Positions 52,088 through 60,596 of a stretch of 64,000 nucleotides of DNA are shown piece after piece. Source of the stretch: Paraburkholderia caribensis (GTDB lineage Bacteria > Pseudomonadota > Gammaproteobacteria > Burkholderiales > Burkholderiaceae); contig NZ_CP026103.1 of the NCBI RefSeq assembly GCF_002902945.1, positions 1,922,001 to 1,986,000 of the forward strand. The letters are read 5' to 3'. The notes beneath the pieces are model-generated. The model saw only the letters and a program-made list of their open reading frames with translations, ran no database searches and was not told the origin of the DNA. The position numbers and the translations under genes are program-made. The number at the start of each line of letters is the position of its first letter. Position 1 is the stretch's first letter.

Positions 52088-52489
52088 CTAGGCTTGCGCG
52101 CCGTTCAAGCTCACCACGTCATCGTCACTGCTTTTTTTCGACCGCAGGTGCGCAGTCAGCGCTGCCTCCAGATGAAGCCGCACATGTTCCCAAGCGCCAT
52201 GCGCGTAGTCCGGCTCGCGCGCCGCCCATTCCTGAGCGAGGCCGAACACGCGGCGAACCGTCGACGCACAATGCGTCAGCCCCGCATTGCCGCCAGCGGC
52301 GGAATCGCGCAGCCACTCGGCCAGCCACGGCATTTCGGACGCACACGAATCCGCATACGCCTCAGTCGCCGCGCGAGCGTGCGAATCGGTCGCGGGATCG
52401 AGTTCGACTCGCTGCGGATAACCGCTGCGTCTGCGCCTGTGCTTGCCCGTCTTGAAAGGAATCCGTGTGGTGCCTGGCCTGAAAAACAT
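52088..52489 (-). CDS. Hypothetical protein
   Basis: Predicted protein of 133 residues with no family I recognise. The N-terminal third is basic (FKTGKHRRRRSGYPQRVE) and the rest is helical and Ala-rich with LRDSAAGGNAGLTHCASTVRRVFGLAQEWAAREPDYAHGAWEHVRLHLEAALTAHL. The ATG at 52489 is favoured by a GAGGGA box 4 bases upstream; a GTG at 52525 is an alternative. It lies upstream of the response regulator operon on the same strand (98 bp). Confidence 0.5.
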   Translation of the reverse strand: MFFRPGTTRIPFKTGKHRRRRSGYPQRVELDPATDSHARAATEAYADSCASEMPWLAEWLRDSAAGGNAGLTHCASTVRRVFGLAQEWAAREPDYAHGAWEHVRLHLEAALTAHLRSKKSSDDDVVSLNGAQA

Positions 52490-52893
52490 CCGGTCCCTCG
52501 ATATGCAACGACGATTCAGATCCACTGCGCCGACTTACCCCGTTTGCCCGCGAATCGCCATCCCGGCATCAACGTTTTTCAACAATTGAGAGCGACAGTA
52601 TAAAAAGAGGGCGCAATAAAATCATTTAAAGATTGTCAGATCGTGGTGCGCGCCCGCTCAGGAGGTGTTGGTTGGTCTCCTCCCGCTGTCCTGCTGCTGC
52701 CGTACTTCACCCCGTTCGATTTGTAAATTGGCATGCAAGGCTTTGTAAGCCTCTCATTCACTATTCCGGAAAGGAATGTGAAGCGCCGATTCTCCCTGAT
52801 TTCTGCCTTTTGAATTCTGACCGGCGTCGTTTCAAATCCGTGTCCGTACTATATGAGATTCATTGCTTGAAGACTTTTAGCAATTGTCAAGTC
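52490..52893. other. AT-richer intergenic stretch
   Basis: Noticeably AT-richer than the rest of the window (for example around 52590-52630 and 52730-52890). No gene is recognised. The sequence could contain promoters for the divergent small genes or be a remnant of imported DNA. Confidence 0.5.
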
Positions 52894-53046
52894 ATGAAAG
52901 CGCTTGACAGCAAAGACTTTAAAAATGCGCTTCTTGCGGTCAAAACTTCACTAACATTATTTGGCAAACTGGCTCGCGCCGATTTGCCGATGTGCCAGCC
53001 GTGCAAGGTGGTATGTGAAAAGGCGCTGCAACTAATCGCAGCTTGA
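52894..53046 (+). CDS. Possible 50-residue protein with CxxC motif
   Basis: Small frame starting ATG at 52894 and encoding MKALDSKDFKNALLAVKTS, then LARADLPMCQPCKVVCEKALQLIAA: an amphipathic helix and a CQPC-x-x-x-C cysteine cluster near the end. No family recognised and no strong ribosome binding site is seen. It lies in the AT-richer stretch and 31 bp before the next small gene. Confidence 0.4.
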   Translation: MKALDSKDFKNALLAVKTSLTLFGKLARADLPMCQPCKVVCEKALQLIAA

Positions 53047-53077
53047 GCAATGCCAGCTGAATTGCGAGGGGTTCATC

Positions 53078-53350
53078 ATGCTGATGTGGATTGCAAACTG
53101 GGCAGCACGCCACGCTCCGACTCCCGAAAAACAGGCCGAACGCGCGCTTCATGAATTGCGCATGGAATTGTTCCGCGCGGAACAACAGGTCATGGACGCA
53201 CAGTTGCGCGCTGAATATTTCCGCGCGCGGCTGCTCTTTCTCGAAGATGTCACACGACAGGGCATTGAAGCGGTTTCTGATCAGCGTAAAGGCCAGCAGG
53301 AATTGACGCAGCCATCGCGGCCAGGCCCGAGACTCACTGCCGCGCAATAG
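53078..53350 (+). CDS. Small helical protein, unknown function
   Basis: Protein of 90 residues, largely one long charged helix (PEKQAERALHELRMELFRAEQQVMDAQLRAEYFRARLLFLEDVTRQGIEAV), suggesting a coiled coil, with a hydrophobic first segment MLMWIANWAAR. A GAGGGG box precedes ATG 53078. It is followed by a good terminator. Small coiled-coil proteins of this type are common in Burkholderiaceae; function unknown. Confidence 0.6.
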   Translation: MLMWIANWAARHAPTPEKQAERALHELRMELFRAEQQVMDAQLRAEYFRARLLFLEDVTRQGIEAVSDQRKGQQELTQPSRPGPRLTAAQ

Positions 53351-53384
53351 CAGCGAGACGCATGTGATCGCGGCGCACGAAAAA

Positions 53385-53412
53385 AAAGCCGCAGCGCTAT
53401 TGCTGCGGCTTT
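53385..53412. terminator. Terminator after the small-gene pair
   Basis: Stem AAAGCCGCAGC / GCTGCGGCTTT with loop GCTATT, flanked by A's on the left and TTT on the right. It lies between the small plus-strand genes and the stop of the minus-strand gene at 53533, so it can act in both directions. Confidence 0.85.
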
Positions 53413-53532
53413 AACACGCTACTCGCGGTACGGTCACCGCAATTTCATTCTCTGACTTTACGCTGAACGCATCAACATTGAATGGGTGGATTTGACTATC
53501 TTTAACAAGGGTCGCCCGATTCGGCTTTCGAC

Positions 53533-55659
53533 TTACGCAGACCGATTCAGGCTCGCCAACGCCTCCCCGCGCTCGACCCGTTCCACCAGCAACGGCGAAG
53601 GTTTCCAGAACAGCGGGTCCTGCTTCTCGAACTCACGGATATCGGCGAGCAATGCGGGCAAACCGATCGTATCCGCGTAGTGCATCGGACCGCCGCGATA
53701 CGCCGGAAAGCCGAAGCCGTTGATCAACGTCACATCGACATCCAGCGGCCGCAACGCGATGCGCTCGTGAATCACGTTCGCGCCCTCGTTGATCATCGCG
53801 GCCATGTAGCGACGCACGATCTGCTCGTCGCTGAACGCGCGCGGGGCGACACCCGCGCGCTCGCGCTCCGCGACGACGATCGCTTCCACTTCCGGATCGG
53901 GCGTGCCGGCACGCTTGCCTTCGTCATAGCGGTAGAAGCCGCGCCCCGTCTTCTGGCCGAACCAGCCGCGCTCGCAAAGGCGATCGGGAATCTGCACATA
54001 GCGCGCGTCGGGATCGCGCGTCGACGCGCGGCGCTTGCGCGTCGCCCAGCCGATGTCGCCGCCGGCAAGATCGATCACCTGATACGGTCCCATCGGAAAG
54101 CCAAACTCGCGCACGGCCTTGTCGATCTGATACGGCGACGCGCCGTCCTCCATCAGATGGTCCGCCGCCGCGCGATACACCGCGAGCATCCGGTTGCCGA
54201 TGAAGCCATCGCACACGCCCGCGCGCACGGGCACCTTGCGCAGCTTCTTCGCCAGATCGAATGCGGTTGCGACGACGTCGGCGCTCACGCGCGCGGGCAC
54301 GACGACTTCCAGCAGCTTCATGATGTGCGCGGGCGAAAAGAAATGCAGCCCGATCACATCCTGCGGCCGCGACATGCTGGCGGCAATCGCGTCGATGTCG
54401 AGATACGAGGTGTTGGTCGCGAGCACCGCGCCTTGCTTGCACACGCGGTCGAGTTCCGCGAACACCGCCTGCTTCACGGCCATGTCTTCGAACACGGCTT
54501 CGATCACGATATCGACATCGGCAAGCGCGTCGTATGACGTGCTGCCGACAAAGCGCGCCAGCTTCTTCGCTTTCGCATCGCTGGTGAGGCGTCCTTTCGC
54601 GATCAGGCCGTCGTAGACCTTGTCGACGTGCGCGCGGCCGCGAGCCAGCGATTCGTCATCGCGCTCGATCATCGTCACGGGCAAGCCCGCGTCGAGCAGC
54701 GCGACGGCGATGCCCGCGCCCATCGTGCCGCCGCCGACCACACCTGCCGACCCGATCGGCCTCGGCTGCGCGCTGCGCGTTTCGGGCGCCTTCTGCACTT
54801 CGCGTTCGGCATGGAACGCGTGCACGAGCGCCGCGCGTTGCGGGCTATCGAGGCATTCGAGGAATTGCTTGCGCTCGAAGCGCAAGCCTTCGTCGAAGGG
54901 CAAATTCAACGCGGCCTCGACGCAATCGACGATCTTCAGCGGCGACAACAGGCCGCGTGATTTCTTCGCCGTCTCGGCACGCGCGGCGGCGACGGCGGCC
55001 GTAGCCGCCTCCTTGTCCGATAGCGCTTGCGCATCGCGCGTGCGCCGCACGGGAGCCTGTTCGACGAGCAGTTGCTGCACATATGCGAGCCCTTCGGCGA
55101 GCACGTCGTCGCTCAGGCCAACGCGATCGACAAGCCCGATCTTCAGCGCCTCCTGCTCGCCGATATGCTTGCCGCTCAGCATCAACGACAAAGCCGCCTC
55201 GGCGCCGATCAGGCGCGGCGCGCGCTGCGTGCCGCCCGCGCCGGGCAGCAGCCCGAGCAGCACCTCGGGCAAGCCCAGCTTCGCGCCCGCGACCGCGATC
55301 CGATAGTGCGATGCCAGCGCGATCTCGAGCCCGCCGCCGAGCGCGGCGCCATGAATCGCGACCGCAACGGGCTTGCCGCATGTCTCGATGCGGTTGCACA
55401 CGTCGGGCAGCGTCGGCATTTGCGGCGGCTTGCCGAATTCGCGGATGTCGGCGCCCGCGATGAAATTGCGGCCCGCGCCGACGATCAGCACCGCGCGCAC
55501 GGCCGGATTCGCCTCGGCGGCTTCGATCGCCGCGACGAGGCCGCGCCGGACGTCTACGCCGAGTGCGTTGACGGGCGGGTTATCGACGGTGACGAGCAGG
55601 ACGTTGCCGCGTAACTCATGGCTAACGGGCGATTCGGGCACAGCGGCGCTCAGCGTCAT
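53533..55659 (-). CDS. Bifunctional enoyl-CoA hydratase / 3-hydroxyacyl-CoA dehydrogenase (FadB/FadJ-like)
   Basis: Beta-oxidation multifunctional enzyme of 708 residues. The N-terminal crotonase domain (about 10-190) has both catalytic glutamates: Glu112 in ALGGGLEIALASHYR and Glu132 in LGLPEVLLGLLPGAGGTQR. The dehydrogenase half has the NAD motif GVVGGGTMGAGIAVALLDAGL (about 308), the LHFFSPAHIMKLLEVV segment with its conserved His, and C-terminal domains with RNGFGFPAYRGGPMHYAD-like sequence (NGFGFPAYRGGPMHYAD). It fits the short-chain/aromatic CoA group rather than classical FadB by length. It is divergent from the LysR at 55783 across TTGACA repeats. Confidence 0.94.
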   Translation of the reverse strand: MTLSAAVPESPVSHELRGNVLLVTVDNPPVNALGVDVRRGLVAAIEAAEANPAVRAVLIVGAGRNFIAGADIREFGKPPQMPTLPDVCNRIETCGKPVAVAIHGAALGGGLEIALASHYRIAVAGAKLGLPEVLLGLLPGAGGTQRAPRLIGAEAALSLMLSGKHIGEQEALKIGLVDRVGLSDDVLAEGLAYVQQLLVEQAPVRRTRDAQALSDKEAATAAVAAARAETAKKSRGLLSPLKIVDCVEAALNLPFDEGLRFERKQFLECLDSPQRAALVHAFHAEREVQKAPETRSAQPRPIGSAGVVGGGTMGAGIAVALLDAGLPVTMIERDDESLARGRAHVDKVYDGLIAKGRLTSDAKAKKLARFVGSTSYDALADVDIVIEAVFEDMAVKQAVFAELDRVCKQGAVLATNTSYLDIDAIAASMSRPQDVIGLHFFSPAHIMKLLEVVVPARVSADVVATAFDLAKKLRKVPVRAGVCDGFIGNRMLAVYRAAADHLMEDGASPYQIDKAVREFGFPMGPYQVIDLAGGDIGWATRKRRASTRDPDARYVQIPDRLCERGWFGQKTGRGFYRYDEGKRAGTPDPEVEAIVVAERERAGVAPRAFSDEQIVRRYMAAMINEGANVIHERIALRPLDVDVTLINGFGFPAYRGGPMHYADTIGLPALLADIREFEKQDPLFWKPSPLLVERVERGEALASLNRSA

Positions 55660-55724
55660 ACGGTTTGTCTCCTCGTGCAGCGTTCAAACGACATGGCCAT
55701 CGATTGTCTTGGGGACAACCGGAA

Positions 55725-55771
55725 TTGACAATCGCATGCTCAATTGACAGAGTGTCAAAGAATTTTTGACA
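55725..55771. promoter_or_regulatory. TTGACA/TGTCAA repeat cluster between FadB-like gene and lysR
   Basis: TTGACA occurs at 55725-55730, 55744-55749 and 55766-55771, and the reverse word TGTCAA at 55753-55758. The middle pair forms the perfect 15-bp palindrome TTGACAGAGTGTCAA. The spacing is near 20 bp. This fits a multi-site LysR operator that controls both divergent genes. Confidence 0.6.
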
Positions 55772-55782
55772 GTAGGACCACC

Positions 55783-56709
55783 GTGGACGTCAACGCGCTA
55801 ACGCTGCTGGTCGAGATCATCGATGCCGGCAATCTCAGCGAGGCTGCGCGGCGGCTCAAGATGACCCGCGCCAATGTCAGCTACCACCTCAACCAGTTCG
55901 AAAAATCGATCGGTCTGCAACTGGTCCGGCGCACGACCCGCCGCGTCGAGCCGACCGAGATCGGGCTGAAGCTCTACGAACATGGCCGCGCGATCCGCAA
56001 TTCGCTGCTGGCCGCGAAGGAATCGATATCGACGCTCGGCGAGAGCCTGCAAGGCCGCGTGCGCCTGTCGGTGCCGAGCGGCTACGGGCAGCTGGTGATG
56101 TCGGCATGGCTGATCGCCTTCAGGCGCGAATATCCCGGCATCGTGCTCGACGTGATGTTCGAGAACCGCGTCGAAGACCTGTTGCGCGACGAAGTGGACA
56201 TTGCCGTGCGCGTGATGTCGGAGCCGCCGCAAAATCTCGTCGCGCGCGACATGGGGCCGGTGAGATGGGTGGCGTGCGCGTCGTCCGCGTATGCCGCGCA
56301 GCATGGCATGCCCGTGCAGCTCGACGAGCTTCGCACCGCGCCGATCATTACGTCCGCCGTGGTGGGCCGGCAACTGCGCGTCGCGGCGTATCTGCGCGAC
56401 GAACGGCATGAGGTGTTGCTGGAGCCCGGCCTCATCTCCGAGAACTTTCTGTTTTTGCGCGACGCGATTCTCGCCGGCCTCGGCGTCGGACTCGTGCCCG
56501 ACTACGTCGTACACGACGACATCGGGCGCGGCGACGTCGTCACGGCGCTCGACCCGTGGCGGCTCAGCATCTTCGGCACGAACATGTACATGCTGTATAT
56601 GCCGAATCTTCACCATACGCGCGCGACGTCGCAGTTCATCGAATTCATGCTCGACGAAGCGCGCAAGGCCGGACGCGGCGCGACGCCGGCCAGGCACGCC
56701 CCTTTGTAG
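55783..56709 (+). CDS. LysR-family regulator, divergent from FadB-like gene
   Basis: Regulator of 308 residues beginning VDVNALTLLVEIIDAGNLSEAARRLKMTRANVSYHLNQFEKSIGLQLVRRTTRRVE (HTH about 5-60), followed by an effector domain (about 88-295). The GTG at 55783 is preceded by AGTAGGA, and a TTG frame start upstream at 55744 would read through the palindromic operator, so the GTG is preferred. It probably controls the divergent beta-oxidation gene. Confidence 0.9.
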   Translation: MDVNALTLLVEIIDAGNLSEAARRLKMTRANVSYHLNQFEKSIGLQLVRRTTRRVEPTEIGLKLYEHGRAIRNSLLAAKESISTLGESLQGRVRLSVPSGYGQLVMSAWLIAFRREYPGIVLDVMFENRVEDLLRDEVDIAVRVMSEPPQNLVARDMGPVRWVACASSAYAAQHGMPVQLDELRTAPIITSAVVGRQLRVAAYLRDERHEVLLEPGLISENFLFLRDAILAGLGVGLVPDYVVHDDIGRGDVVTALDPWRLSIFGTNMYMLYMPNLHHTRATSQFIEFMLDEARKAGRGATPARHAPL

Positions 56710-56844
56710 CGCAATGTATCCGCGGCGGCAGCGGATACATACGCATACACACGCCCGTTTCCACGACACAAGCGAGATACATCCGCACGCTTCAATACGG
56801 TCATCGATTGTTTGCCCCCTCACCTACTCAACGGAGCACGCACC

Positions 56845-57261
56845 ATGACGCGTATCGACAACGTACTGTACACAGGCAAGGTTCACACGACGGGCGGCCG
56901 CGAAGGTGCCGCGCGCAGTTCGGATGGCCGTCTCGACATCAAACTGTCGACGCCGGGCGGCAATGGCGCGGGCACCAACCCCGAGCAACTGCTCGGCGCA
57001 GGCTGGTCGGCATGTTTCATTGGCGCGATGGGCGGCGCTGCGCGTGCGCTGAAGATCTCGCTGCCGGCCGACACCAGCGTCGGTGCCGAGATCGATCTCG
57101 GCACCACCGACAACGCTTATTTCATTCAGGCACGTCTGAACGTGAGCCTGCCTGGCCTGCCGCGCGATGTGGCCCTGGAAGTGGTCGACCGTGCGCATCA
57201 GACCTGCCCGTACTCGAAGGCGACGCGCGGCAATATCGGCGTCACGATCACGCTCGTTTAA
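56845..57261 (+). CDS. ohr: Organic hydroperoxide resistance protein (Ohr/OsmC family)
   Basis: Thiol-dependent peroxidase that reduces organic hydroperoxides, 138 residues. The family hallmark cysteines are Cys57 (AGWSACFIGAM) and Cys121 (HQTCPYSKATRGNI). The TPGGNGAGTNPEQLLGAGWSAC segment is the Ohr rather than OsmC form. The ATG at 56845 has a GGAG box about 9 bases upstream. It is followed by a strong hairpin at 57273 and then a MarR gene. Confidence 0.95.
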   Translation: MTRIDNVLYTGKVHTTGGREGAARSSDGRLDIKLSTPGGNGAGTNPEQLLGAGWSACFIGAMGGAARALKISLPADTSVGAEIDLGTTDNAYFIQARLNVSLPGLPRDVALEVVDRAHQTCPYSKATRGNIGVTITLV

Positions 57262-57272
57262 GCCGTATGAAG

Positions 57273-57296
57273 AAGGGCAGTGCGAACACTGCCCTT
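57273..57296. terminator. Hairpin terminator downstream of ohr
   Basis: Perfect 10-bp stem AAGGGCAGTG / CACTGCCCTT with loop CGAA, 12 bp after the ohr stop. A long T-run is absent. It overlaps an otherwise possible start region of the next gene. Confidence 0.7.
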
Positions 57297-57305
57297 GTCG
57301 CGGTA

Positions 57306-57317
57306 TTGCATATGCAA
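57306..57317. promoter_or_regulatory. Palindrome TTGCATATGCAA overlapping the MarR gene start
   Basis: Perfect 12-bp palindrome that includes the ATG at 57312. A related word TTGTATGTGCAA lies downstream of the marR gene at 57794. It is a candidate autoregulatory operator. Confidence 0.55.
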
Positions 57318-57776
57318 CAAGAGCGTCGACACGATCCCTGTGCCAGAGTCACCCGGAAGATCGCGCAAAGCTGCCTGCTCACCCGCACGCGGCAGATTTC
57401 AAGAGTGCTGACCGCGATCTACGATGAAGCATTGAGGCCGTTTGGCGTCAACGCGTCGCAATTCTCGCTGCTGGTGCAGATCATGGAATTCGGGCCGCTT
57501 AGCCGCGCCGCCCTCGGGCGCAAGAACCATCACGACCGCTCGACACTCACGCGCAATCTTCAGCCGTTGGTCGCGCAGGGATGGGTCGTCGAAGGCATGC
57601 CTGGCGACGACGGCCGCAGCCGCCCTCTTTCGCTGACGAAGCGAGGCAAGGCCTTGTTGCACGACGCCGCGTCCGCGTGGTCGGCCGCGCAATCGAAGGC
57701 TCAGTCGCTGCTCGGCGAGGCGGGCGCAAACGCGCTGATAGACATCGCAGGCGAATTGCCGGATCGAATCAGCTGA
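57312..57776 (+). CDS. MarR-family regulator
   Basis: Winged-helix regulator of 154 residues. MQQERRHDPCARVTRKIAQSCLLTRTRQISRVLTAIYDEALRPFGVNASQFSLLVQIMEFGPLSRAALGRKNHHDRSTLTRNLQPLVAQGWV is typical of MarR. Two cysteines near the N-terminus (Cys10, Cys21) could be redox sensors, as in OhrR-type proteins, but the sequence is not clearly an OhrR. The start at 57312 is chosen because the hairpin at 57273 lies in the way of earlier starts. It lies between ohr and the epoxide hydrolase, whose expression it may control. Confidence 0.85.
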   Translation: MQQERRHDPCARVTRKIAQSCLLTRTRQISRVLTAIYDEALRPFGVNASQFSLLVQIMEFGPLSRAALGRKNHHDRSTLTRNLQPLVAQGWVVEGMPGDDGRSRPLSLTKRGKALLHDAASAWSAAQSKAQSLLGEAGANALIDIAGELPDRIS

Positions 57777-57793
57777 TTTTTTGCTCGTTGATG

Positions 57794-57805
57794 TTGTATG
57801 TGCAA
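57794..57805. promoter_or_regulatory. Palindrome-like TTGTATGTGCAA upstream of epoxide hydrolase gene
   Basis: Differs from the 57306 palindrome at two positions. It lies 18 bp after the marR stop and about 180 bp before the epoxide hydrolase start. It is a candidate second site for the same MarR protein. Confidence 0.45.
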
Positions 57806-57984
57806 CACGCAGCACGTTCGGTCCGCGTAGCGCACAGTATCCGCTATGTGCCAGCAGGTATTTGCGCTGGCAAAGGCATCGTTTGGGAAGACACGCGCGC
57901 TGTGTCCGCATCGTGCGGCCAATGGCTCGTGCAATCGCGCGGCCATTACCTGGAATCATTGGCGCAAAGCCAGTCGGAGTTCTT

Positions 57985-59340
57985 ATGTCAGACCACTTTC
58001 CTCCTCAATCGCCGTCGCGCCGACGCTTCGTCGGTGCCGCCGCGGCCACGCTTGCAGCAGGTTCGTTGAGCCAGCTTGCATTCGCACAAACGAATCAGGC
58101 CATCACTTCAGTCGCGCAGCCGAATGGCGGCGACAAGACGGCGATTCGTCCGCTTCGTGTGCACGTGCCCGACGCGCAACTGATCGATTTGCGTCGACGT
58201 ATCAAGGCGACGCGATGGCCCGAGCGCGAAACGGTTGCCGACAACACGCAAGGTGTTCAGCTCGCGATGATGCAGGAACTCGCGCGCCATTGGGCCAGCG
58301 GCTACGACTGGCGCAAGTGCGAAGCCAAGCTGAATGCGCTGCCGAACTTCGTGACCGAGATCGACGGACTGGATATTCATTTCATCCACGTGCGCTCGAA
58401 GCACGACAACGCGATGCCGCTGATCGTCACGCACGGCTGGCCCGGCTCGGTAATCGAGCAGTTCAAGATCATCGATCCGCTGACCAACCCGACCGCCTAT
58501 GGCGCGAGCGCGTCGGATGCGTTTCATCTGGTCATTCCGTCGTTGCCGGGCTATGGCTTGTCCGGCAAGCCCACCACGACGGGCTGGGGGCCGGAGCGCA
58601 CGGCGCGTGCGTGGGTCGTGCTGATGAAGCGTCTCGGATACGACAAATTCGCGGCGCAAGGCGGTGATCTCGGCGGTGTCGTCGCGAACGTGATGGGCAA
58701 GCAGGCGCCGCCCGGGTTGCTGGGCATCCACGTCAACTTTCCGGCGACCATTCCGCCCGAGATCGCCAAGGCGCTTCAGGCGGGCGACCCGCCTCCGTCC
58801 GGCCTGTCGGAAGATGAAAAGCATGCATACGACCAGTTGAGCAGCGCGGCCAAAAAGCGGCGCGCCTACGCGCTGGAGATGGGAACGCGCCCGCAAACGC
58901 TTTATGGCATCTCGGACTCGCCGATCGGCTTGGCCAGCTGGCTGCTCGATCACGGCGACGGCTACGAGCAGCCGGCAGCGGCGCTCACTTCTGCCGTATT
59001 CGGGCGGGCCGTCAATGGCGAGTCGTCAGGCGCGCTCACGCTCGACGACGTGCTCGACGACATCACGCTTTACTGGCTCACGAACACGGGTATCTCAGCG
59101 GCGCGCTTTTATTGGGAGTCGCATTTCAACTTCCTCGCCGCCGCCGATGTGTCCGTTCCCGCCGCCGTCAGCGTCTTTCCTCGCGAGAACTATCAGGCGC
59201 CGCGTAGCTGGACCGAGCGCGCGTATCACAACCTCATTTACTACAACCGGCTCGACAAGGGCGGGCATTTCGCGGCATGGGAACAGCCGCAATTGTTTGC
59301 CGAGGAAGTGCGGGCGGGCTTGAGGCCGTTGCGCGGATAG
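57985..59340 (+). CDS. Tat-exported epoxide hydrolase (EHN-domain, alpha/beta-hydrolase)
   Basis: Predicted exported epoxide hydrolase of 451 residues. A Tat signal (SPSRRRFVGAAAATLAAGSLSQLAFAQ) starts the protein. The EHN N-terminal domain spans about 55-165 with RPLRVHVPDAQLIDLRRRIKATRWPE, followed by HGWPGSVIEQF (150-160) and the nucleophile Asp228 in AAQGGDLGGVV. Catalytic His428 lies in KGGHFAAWE. ATG at 57985 is in an otherwise open frame that would extend upstream without a signal peptide. Relatives act on plant, juvenile-hormone or xenobiotic epoxides. It is downstream of a MarR gene and probably co-regulated. Confidence 0.92.
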   Translation: MSDHFPPQSPSRRRFVGAAAATLAAGSLSQLAFAQTNQAITSVAQPNGGDKTAIRPLRVHVPDAQLIDLRRRIKATRWPERETVADNTQGVQLAMMQELARHWASGYDWRKCEAKLNALPNFVTEIDGLDIHFIHVRSKHDNAMPLIVTHGWPGSVIEQFKIIDPLTNPTAYGASASDAFHLVIPSLPGYGLSGKPTTTGWGPERTARAWVVLMKRLGYDKFAAQGGDLGGVVANVMGKQAPPGLLGIHVNFPATIPPEIAKALQAGDPPPSGLSEDEKHAYDQLSSAAKKRRAYALEMGTRPQTLYGISDSPIGLASWLLDHGDGYEQPAAALTSAVFGRAVNGESSGALTLDDVLDDITLYWLTNTGISAARFYWESHFNFLAAADVSVPAAVSVFPRENYQAPRSWTERAYHNLIYYNRLDKGGHFAAWEQPQLFAEEVRAGLRPLRG

Positions 59341-59360
59341 CGTGCTGGGCGGGGGAGCCG

Positions 59361-59984
59361 TCACTCCCCCTCTGCGCGACTCCGCCTCGCCCCCTCGACC
59401 AGCGCGCGGATCGCCCAGCGCTTCACTTTGCGGGCCCGCGCGTCGTCGAGTTGCAGCACGTCTTTGAACACCACCATCGCCTCGGTGCCGATCACCAGTG
59501 CGAGCGCTTGCGTCAGGGTTTCGAACGCGGCGGGCTTGAACTGATTCTGCACCGGCTCCAGCGCCGCCTCGATCAATGCAGTCCGCCGATTCTGCCGCAG
59601 CGGAATTTCACTGTCGGTATCGCCCTTCGCCACGCGCTCCAGCGAATGCGCGAGCATCATGCGCAGCGGCGCTTCGTTGGCGAGGATCATGTCGTGAAGC
59701 GCCGTATCGACGCGCGTGAGCCGCGCCACGGGATCATCCGACGCGCGCGGGCCGAACAGCGCCGACGCATCCGGCGTCGCGACGTCGAGCGACGCTTCCA
59801 GCAGCAGCGCATCCATGCTCGGAAAATGGCGATATGCGGTGGCGCGCGACACCATCGCTTCTTCGGCGATCTCTTCGAGACCCGGCTTGCGCCCCTGCTT
59901 CATCAAACGAGAAGCCGCCTGCAACAAGTCCTTGCGCGTGCGCCGCTTCTGGTTCTCGCGCCCGTTGACCGTGATGTCGGCCAT
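59361..59984 (-). CDS. TetR-family regulator
   Basis: Regulator of 207 residues with TetR HTH at about 14-60 (RTRKDLLQAASRLMKQGRKPGLEEIAEEAMVSRATAYRHFPSMDALL) and a helical ligand-binding domain. ATG at 59984 lies 1 base after the upstream SnoaL stop (59986), so translation is coupled. It would regulate that SnoaL gene or a distant target. Confidence 0.9.
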   Translation of the reverse strand: MADITVNGRENQKRRTRKDLLQAASRLMKQGRKPGLEEIAEEAMVSRATAYRHFPSMDALLLEASLDVATPDASALFGPRASDDPVARLTRVDTALHDMILANEAPLRMMLAHSLERVAKGDTDSEIPLRQNRRTALIEAALEPVQNQFKPAAFETLTQALALVIGTEAMVVFKDVLQLDDARARKVKRWAIRALVEGARRSRAEGE

Positions 59985-59985
59985 A

Positions 59986-60408
59986 TCAGGATTGCGGCAA
60001 CTGCCGGATGATCGCCGCGAGATCGACCCATACGTTCTCGCGCGCGATCTGCCCGCTTTCCGCGAACTCGAGCACATGCAGCATGCGGAATTCCAGCGGA
60101 CGCCCGCGCCCTTCGAGTCCGAATGGCCGCCCCGGCGCCTTGCCGCGCCACAGCGATTCATCGACGACAAAACCGTCTCCGTGCAGACGCCGCAAACACT
60201 CCACCCGGCTCTCCGACAGATCCGCGAATAGCGCCTCGTAGAACGGCCGCACTTCGTCGCGCCCACGCACCGGTCCCGCAGGCCATCCGACCACGTCATG
60301 CTCGACGTCCGGCGCGAGCGTGGCGAGCACGCCTTCGACGTCGTCGCGTCTCTCGAAACCGAAATGCTCTTCGATCTTCCCGTCCATCTGCACAGGCGTC
60401 AGCGTCAT
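59986..60408 (-). CDS. SnoaL-like (nuclear transport factor 2 fold) protein
   Basis: Small protein of 140 residues of the SnoaL/ester-cyclase-like NTF2 superfamily: EEHFGFERRDDVEGVLATLAPDVEHDVVGWPAGPVRGRDEVRPFYEALFAD, then GRGRPLEFRMLHVLEFAESGQIARENVWVDLAAII. Members catalyse varied aldol or hydratase-like reactions and many have unknown substrates. ATG at 60408 has a GAGGAG box. It is coupled to the TetR gene. Confidence 0.82.
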   Translation of the reverse strand: MTLTPVQMDGKIEEHFGFERRDDVEGVLATLAPDVEHDVVGWPAGPVRGRDEVRPFYEALFADLSESRVECLRRLHGDGFVVDESLWRGKAPGRPFGLEGRGRPLEFRMLHVLEFAESGQIARENVWVDLAAIIRQLPQS

Positions 60409-60596
60409 GATTGGCTCCTCGCGATTACGTTCGCACCGCTCGTCAATTCATTTTAGTGAGACTTGTGTCTCATTACAAGATCGTAATGTAGCTTCGGCCT
60501 CAGGTAGAATTTCGTCCGGCATCGACACTATGATCGAGTGCGGTCCAGGCAGTCTTCCTGCAATCGGAATCACCTCATTCAGGTTCATCCACAGCC

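Noticed and set aside
53533..55659. FadB-like gene considered as classical fatty-acid FadB with FadA partner
   Set aside because: No thiolase gene is adjacent; the length and LysR-divergent context fit stand-alone bifunctional enzymes better, so the symbol fadB was not used.
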